Below are positions 60,392 to 64,000 of a DNA stretch of 64,000 bases, piece after piece. Position 1 is the stretch's first letter. Each line of letters starts with the position of its first letter. Source of the DNA: Pelodera strongyloides (Eukaryota > Nematoda > Chromadorea > Rhabditida > Rhabditidae); assembly GCA_036852015.1 (NCBI GenBank), contig JAANDG010000366.1, forward strand, positions 81,430 through 145,429, given 5' to 3'. The notes below the pieces were generated by a model. The model was not told the origin of the DNA, ran no database searches, and was given only the letters and a program-made list of their open reading frames with translations. The position numbers and the translations under genes are program-made.

Positions 60392-63300
60392 CTACACGTA
60401 GGCTGTCAATACAAAACTGTTTTTAACAATTTTTCCATTTCTCAGAATGATTCCACGCTGGGCGAGTGTTTTGTATACATCGCTTCTTTCTACCGACGGA
60501 CAGTAGTTGAGGCTGACACTGAGATCACTGTGGGGGTTCTCGTACCAAGCACGTACAAGTTGAACTACAGCATGAGAGGATACTCTACAGGATGCCATGT
60601 CCACCGTCTCGAGACAACTGCCATCACGATAGGCCCTGCAAATATCGAGCATCGAGCAATATTACATACTACCAGGGTGCTACGGTTTTTTTCGTATGTT
60701 GAAAAATAAGCATTATGCTAGTTGTTTCGTCATCTCAACTTTAACCGCTTTACTTTGTGCTCGCTGGCAATTGCACATTTCAATAATTCATTGTCGGTTT
60801 AAAAAGTCTCACTCAATAGTGTAAGCTACATATTCACCTTGTGAGCTTTAGCATTGTTTCGTCACCAACTATGTGATGTCCGCTCTTTCCATTATTCCAT
60901 ACACGGAGAGAATTGAGTCTATCGACGACGGGCGAGAATATTCTATCAGATAAAAGGTGGCTCGGACTGCACTCCTCGAAACCAAGGTCCGTCACAGTAG
61001 AACGATTGTTGGCAATCAATTCTTCCAACTGCAACGTTTACTTTCATCAATATTTAGCAATATCGCAAAGCCTGCTTAAAATAACTAGACACTCTTCGTA
61101 TACAATTAACCATCGCCTTTGATAAAAAAAACTTAATCGAGCGCAAAGAGAGATAAACATCAATGCGCATCAACATGCCTTATTTATGTAAAGACAACGT
61201 ACCAAAGGTATGCTCTCGATGCTAAATACATTCCATATAAAGTATATTTGTTGTGGTTGCAGTTGTAGTTGGCATAAGCTCCGAAGCACGGGACTTGCTT
61301 CAACAGGGATCAGACCTCTCACGAACAACGACAACGTACGCAGATGACGGAGACGTGTTGCGAGGGTCTGCAAATAACATTTGAGATGGTCAATATGAAA
61401 ATATAACTTATGAATTACACATGTAATGTCGTGTAATGTGGCGGCGCTCAGAACACCCATAAAACCAAATCAAGAGGAAATGCTTAATTTATATATTTCA
61501 TTAACGTACCTGTAGATTTGGCATTGGATACCGAATAGGAAACTTTTTCTCATCAACTGGATAAACGATCACTTCGCCTTCATCAAATAGTAGGCGAATC
61601 TAAACTTGTAAAACGCAAGTGAACATAAACATTTACTCATCGTCGAGAGTTGCAAGAATTATTCAAGATGTATGAAAACGAGCCACTAGATTTACATTAC
61701 AATTAGACTTTAAGCACGAGACACTAATGAAGCTTGTGCAAAAATAAAAGGAAAAATTATTCACCTGGTCTTTCATGATCTTTTCTAGTTGGTTGTCATG
61801 TCGGATAACAATCCTTTGCCATCGCTTACAGGTTGCCTCGCAAGCAACTACATCCCGACCATTTAGATACTTGAAAATGTGCAGCAAGCACTTTTCGTTT
61901 AGTTTCTGAAAGTCGAGTTAATTAGTCGAGTTAATAGGACTAATTGTGAGACAATCACCAAGTTAAAACAAGCGAGCATAAACTCAAAGGCCGAAAAAAC
62001 TTGCATTTGTAGGCGAGGGCAATAATTTAGCGTTTTTCTTCATTAATAAAAATGCAGCTTCCTCAGCGTGTGGGCTTCGTTTGTTCTCGAAGAAATGGAA
62101 TATAAATGGACAGCAAAGACGAAGTAATAAAGAGAGGAGTTCGAATATCTTGTTGATCAGAATCACCAAGTATGTCCTGAACAGAATTGTCTTATATATT
62201 TATTATTATATGTGAATGGACACTTTTTTGACGATGTTAGTACAGTAGGGCCAACAATTGGCATATGATTCTAATAATAGTTTATTGGTAATGGAACAGC
62301 ACAAATAAGAACATGCACAATAATACAAATAGTACATAACAAAAACCAAATGGTTACCCTAAGATGAAGTGCCTTACGACACATACATACTAATAAGGGA
62401 CCTAGTGACCGAAAAGAAAAATTCAATGCAAAGCACGGCAAATTAGGAATGATATTCGAACATAATATTTATAGGAAAACAACAAGATTACTAATTGATA
62501 TAGAACATAGGCACCGGTTTGTTAAATATGTCTAAAGAATCGAGAAGCAATTTAAGATTAGGTTTATAATCGGTGAAATCGTTGATACATGGTGGCAATT
62601 TATTTACATACGCTGCAATGCGGAGGAAATACCATTAGGTCTTATATTATTTCTTTTTATAATGACATACCTATGCGGCCGACAAGGACGGTCTGAAACC
62701 GTACTTTTTAGGATTACGTAACTATTAATGGGAAAAACAAATTTGCCCATGGCCATCTTGAGAAAGGTTGACGTATCGATTTTTCGACGTCGAATAACAT
62801 AGGTTCCATGTTCAACACACGTAATCTTGTTTTATAGGATCCACTACTTACGTTATTTCTACCGCATATGACTTTGGAAAACAGACGTAGTGGCCTTTCC
62901 AATACTTGAGTTAAAGTTGAGCTGTATTTTGGGTTAAAAATCTCGCTACCGTATTCAAGGATTGGGCGTACATAGGTTACAAATAATTTCACATAACTAG
63001 CAAGTGATAAATTGCTAAAAACATTTAATAATTGTTTACACCTCAGGATTGCTATAGCACTCTTAGAATGAATGTGGGCTTAGAATGAATGTGAGCCCCT
63101 AAAACTTTATTAGAAACTTTTGGAAATATTGTACATTTCTGAAGGAATCTATACGAACAACAAATCCTCTCCGAAATACTAAACATTCAAAAATAAACCA
63201 AAAGATATCTATAAAAACCCACTCCGCTTTCTTTGGTGTGTGCCGTTTGCTTAAAATTTTACTGTCCAAGTCACAAATTGACAAACGACCACTTCCATAG

Positions 63301-63634
63301 GCCTTAAAGAAAGTAATGTTACACTAAAAAGGTTCAGATTGGCCGAAAACAAAAGCAATAACAATGATTTGTTTGCTCGTTAAAAATGCCGCAAGGGCAA
63401 AAAATATGTGTTAAACAAGTTATAGGCGTACAATAACAATTATGTACTATGTGTGTTGTTATTGGTGAAGAACATCACTGTTTTACGGTCAGCAGCAAAT
63501 AGTTTATGATAAACAAAATATGGTTTATCATAAAAGATAAAATATTAAACGAAATGTTCAAAACTAAAACATACCTTTAAATGTCCTCCAACAATCCGTT
63601 TGCTGCCATGAGCGGCTACAGTCACGCTTATCAT
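60392..63634 (-). CDS. F-box protein
   Basis: Six exons join in phase from ATG 63634 to the stop at 60392: 63634-63575, about 61905-61765, about 61600-61511, about 61368-61204, 61025 to about 60836, and about 60635-60392; about 296 residues. After a 20-residue start (MISVTVAAHGSKRIVGGHLK) comes an F-box: LNEKCLLHIFKYLNGRDVVA then CEATCKRWQRI. F-boxes bind SKP1 and bring substrates to SCF ubiquitin ligases. The remainder has leucine-rich-repeat-like spacing (RLRHLRTLSLFV, TVTDLGFEEC, SLRVWNNG, LETVDMASCRVSS), plausible as a substrate-binding surface. Nematode genomes carry large F-box families; the orthologue is not identified. Intron 1 is 1.7 kb and contains a retroelement remnant in the same orientation. 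Confidence 0.85.
62714..63090 (-). mobile_element. Non-LTR retrotransposon reverse-transcriptase remnant
   Basis: On the minus strand a single frame reads HSKSAIAILRCKQLLNVFSN, then KLFVTYVRPILEYGSEIFNP and QVLERPLRLFSKVICGRNN, up to a stop at 62714. The YVRPILEY..E.FNP block followed by LE..R.F is the typical C-terminal end of LINE-type reverse transcriptases (Jockey/CR1/RTE group). The catalytic part upstream is missing, so this is a 5'-truncated dead copy inside intron 1 of the F-box gene. Confidence 0.8.
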
Positions 63635-64000
63635 CTTTCCATTACGTTTTTTCTTATAATTGAAGAAACATACTCAACATTTTTCGGAAAATAGGCTCAA
63701 ACCCAAAAAAAATAAGCTGTGCAGATACAAGAAAAATATGTTCAATAAAGTTCGAACAAATCCACAAATGACTGGGCTCGAATATGGGCATGTAATATTT
63801 TTCTAATGTATATTTGGCAAATTGGCTGAAATCTATACGATTTAAAAAGTAGAAGCTAAAGACCTGTGATGGGATGTAATGTTGCGCTGCGAAAATCCCA
63901 ATTGTGTTTAAAATCGATCCACTATGTCTCTGCCCCTAGGGCCTTTTGGCTGGCACTCTCTCACCAGGCCGATCTTTTCGTGCTTTATCATGAATGTAAA
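63635..64000. other. Upstream of F-box gene, nothing else seen
   Basis: This probably contains the promoter of the F-box gene. No exon or recognisable element is visible before the window ends. Confidence 0.5.

Noticed and set aside
1..64000. CRISPR arrays, bacterial operons, rRNA genes
   Set aside because: No regularly spaced repeats, no Shine-Dalgarno/operon layout and no rRNA-like blocks; the window is eukaryotic and intron-rich.

Overview
This window reads as nuclear DNA of a nematode, most like a clade V (rhabditid/strongylid) worm. Genes are split into many short exons with GT-AG introns and TTTCAG-type acceptors. Several start codons sit 9-30 bases after a bare TTTCAG/TTGCAG with no exon before it, the arrangement expected for spliced-leader trans-splicing. 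The proteins include nuclear-receptor-type zinc fingers, an AMT ammonium transporter and a TTD14-like protein. The species is not determined. All exon models were built by hand from reading frame, splice signals and phase.

Layout. 1-1530 (-): 5' end of a nuclear-looking gene that runs off the left edge. 2927-9286 (-) and 11460-19129 (-): two tandem, clearly paralogous genes, each encoding three consecutive nuclear-receptor-like C4 zinc-finger modules plus a shared helical C-terminal region; intron 9 of the first holds a 1.2-kb palindrome. 19.1-21.9 kb: non-coding, with a TTAA-flanked inverted-repeat element. 21957-28991 (+): TTD14-like P-loop protein with two in-phase alternative first exons. 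29917-32545 (-): succinyl-CoA ligase alpha subunit. 33591-38116 (-): TIKI/TRABD2 metalloprotease. 38630-39836 (-): tentative orphan gene. 40582-45548 (-): ammonium transporter. 45.5-60.4 kb: gene-poor, with one small two-exon gene on the plus strand (50688-51035), a few orphan exons on the minus strand, microsatellites, and a GC-rich inverted-repeat cluster around a tRNA-like sequence (54.5-54.95 kb). 60392-63634 (-): F-box protein whose first intron carries a non-LTR reverse transcriptase remnant.

The genes do not form one pathway; this is an ordinary stretch of chromosome with housekeeping genes (SUCLG1, AMT), signalling genes (TIKI, TTD14) and fast-evolving regulators. The outstanding item is the tandem pair of triple-zinc-finger proteins. 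Canonical nuclear receptors have one two-finger DNA-binding domain; these have three degenerate copies in a row, with the same exon plan in both paralogues. The palindrome next to exon 10 of one paralogue duplicates part of that exon in antisense orientation.
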